Below are positions 4,235-5,410 of a stretch of DNA of 5,410 nt, in pieces; positions within the stretch are counted from its first letter, which is position 1, and each line of letters starts with the position of its first letter. The stretch is taken from positions 1-5,410 of the forward strand of contig USBX01000078.1 of the NCBI GenBank assembly GCA_900552995.1, given 5' to 3'. This DNA is from an uncultured Collinsella sp. (GTDB lineage Bacteria > Actinomycetota > Coriobacteriia > Coriobacteriales > Coriobacteriaceae). The notes under the pieces were generated by a model. The model was not told the DNA's origin and did no database searches. It saw nothing but the letters and a program-made list of their open reading frames with translations. The translations under genes were made by a program, and so were the position numbers.

Positions 4235-5410
4235 ATGGAATTTTATGCAAGCTGCCCCGAGGGCTTTGAATCCGCACTCGCCGACGAGCTCAAGCGGCTC
4301 GGGCTTTCGCATGTCCGCCGCCTGAAGGGCCGCGCTACGTTTGAGGGCGAGCTCGAAGAAGGCTACCGCGCCTGCCTGTGGTCGCGCCTGGCCAGCCGCG
4401 TGTTTGTGGTGCTTGGGCGCTTTGAGGCGCAGGATGCCGATGAGTTGTACGACGGCGTTTACGACATCGCCTGGGAGAGCATCGTCCGCCCCGGGGCCAC
4501 CATCGCCATCACCGCCCGCGGCGTGACCGAGCAGCTGCGCAACACACGCTTCTCGGCCCTGCGCGCCAAGGACGCGCTATGCGACCGTCTGGCCGAGACC
4601 ACGGGCCGTCGCGCCGATGTCGACGCCGCCGATCCCGACGTTCGCCTGCTGCTTTCGCTGCGTCAGCGCCGCGCGAGCATAAGCCTGGACCTTTCGGGCG
4701 ACCCGCTGTTCAAGCGCCTGCCGTCCGCCGCGACCCGCGCCGGCGAGGGCACACACGTGCTGCGCCCCGACTACGCCGCCCTGGTGCTGGCGCAGGTCGG
4801 CTGGACTGCACTGTGCGAGCGCGAGTTAACGGCCGACGATTACGAGAACGAAGCCCTGCCCACGCTGGTCGACGCCTCGTGCGCCGGCGGCGGCCTGCTG
4901 CTAGAGGCCGTGAATATCCTAACCGACCGCGCTCCGGGCGCCGCCCGCGAGCACTGGGGCTTTGAGGGCTGGCAGCTGCACGACGCCGCCCTGTGGGAGC
5001 AGCTGCTCGCCGAGGCACGCGAGCGCGAGGCGGCAGCGCGCGAGCGCCAGGTGCGCATCGTGGCCGTGGACATCGACCCCGCCGCCCGCAAGACCGCTGA
5101 ACGCATGGTTAAGTGTGCCGGCTACAAGCGCTTTGTCGATTTTTGCGCCGCCAAGTCCGCCACCGTGCTGGACCATGCGGGTGCTGTCGCCGGCGTTGCC
5201 GTGGTCGCAGACACCACCGAGACGCCGCTTTCGCTCATGCACGACGCCATGACGCTGGTCGGCGAGCTGCGCCGCGCGCCCGAGCTCGCTACCGCACCGG
5301 TCGCCGCGCTCACTCGCGACGGCCTTATGGCCCGCGCGCTCCATGCCGAGCCCGCGCGCTCCATCGCCCTCATGCCCAACAACGAAGAGGCGCCTATTGA
5401 GATTTGGCCC
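4235..5410 (+). CDS. rlmL: RlmL-type 23S rRNA (guanine-N2) methyltransferase, N-terminal part (3' end outside window)
   Basis: The frame runs from ATG 4235 to the window edge without a stop (392 codons). AGAGAGG at 4222-4228 is 6 nt upstream. The first ~155 residues match RlmL closely: FYASCPEGFESALADELKRL, then WSRLASR (49-55), a THUMP RNA-binding domain, DAADPDVR (130-137) and SLDLSGD (150-156). A Rossmann methyltransferase domain follows, with DASCAGGGLLLEA from D213 and VDIDPAAR. RlmL makes m2G2445 in 23S rRNA and in many bacteria is fused to RlmK (m7G2069), about 700 aa in total, so more than 300 residues probably lie beyond the edge. Two catalytic motifs are abnormal: the SAM loop usually read as DPMCGSGT is DASCAGGG, and the NPPY motif is replaced by ADTTE (325-329). 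This half may therefore bind RNA without methylating. No AGA/AGG codons are seen. Confidence 0.88.
   Translation, partial: MEFYASCPEGFESALADELKRLGLSHVRRLKGRATFEGELEEGYRACLWSRLASRVFVVLGRFEAQDADELYDGVYDIAWESIVRPGATIAITARGVTEQLRNTRFSALRAKDALCDRLAETTGRRADVDAADPDVRLLLSLRQRRASISLDLSGDPLFKRLPSAATRAGEGTHVLRPDYAALVLAQVGWTALCERELTADDYENEALPTLVDASCAGGGLLLEAVNILTDRAPGAAREHWGFEGWQLHDAALWEQLLAEAREREAAARERQVRIVAVDIDPAARKTAERMVKCAGYKRFVDFCAAKSATVLDHAGAVAGVAVVADTTETPLSLMHDAMTLVGELRRAPELATAPVAALTRDGLMARALHAEPARSIALMPNNEEAPIEIWP

Overview
The window looks like chromosomal DNA of a GC-rich Gram-positive gut actinomycete, most likely a Coriobacteriia member such as Collinsella. This is inferred from protein character, heavy G/C third positions, GAAAGGA/GGAGG ribosome binding sites and the gene set. 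No marker gene in the window fixes the taxon.

Layout, left to right. (1) 1-696 (+): the 3' end of tex, an RNA-binding transcription accessory protein, with its helix-hairpin-helix and S1 parts. (2) 697-876: a non-coding gap with a strong inverted repeat just after tex, then a promoter (TATACT at 786-791) and a predicted ~60-nt structured RNA of two hairpins ending in a U-tract. (3) 877-2010 (+): a 377-aa Abi_2 (AbiF/AbiD-like) protein with a HEPN ribonuclease motif, RNAAAH. (4) 2011-2433: a 423-bp gap with two clusters of 10-bp GAGTA-type repeats on either side of a perfect palindrome, a weak hairpin, a minus-strand terminator and phased A-tracts. (5) 2434-3138 (-): a small transaldolase-family protein. 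(6) 3332-4159 (-): a Cof-type HAD phosphatase. (7) 4235-5410 (+, continues past the window): the N-terminal half of an RlmL-type 23S rRNA methyltransferase, divergent from the HAD gene.

The system worth attention is the ncRNA plus Abi_2/HEPN gene at about 764-2010. A short, self-terminating structured RNA made directly upstream of a HEPN nuclease gene matches the RNA-antitoxin arrangement described for AbiF, the family proposed as ancestor of Cas13. The HEPN gene carries ten AGA/AGG arginine codons, while the flanking tex and rlmL parts carry none, so it looks like an acquired defence cargo between housekeeping genes. A second unusual point is that the RlmL part seems to have lost the usual catalytic motif IV (NPPY replaced by ADTTE) and has an altered SAM motif. 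The remaining genes are ordinary metabolic or housekeeping genes.
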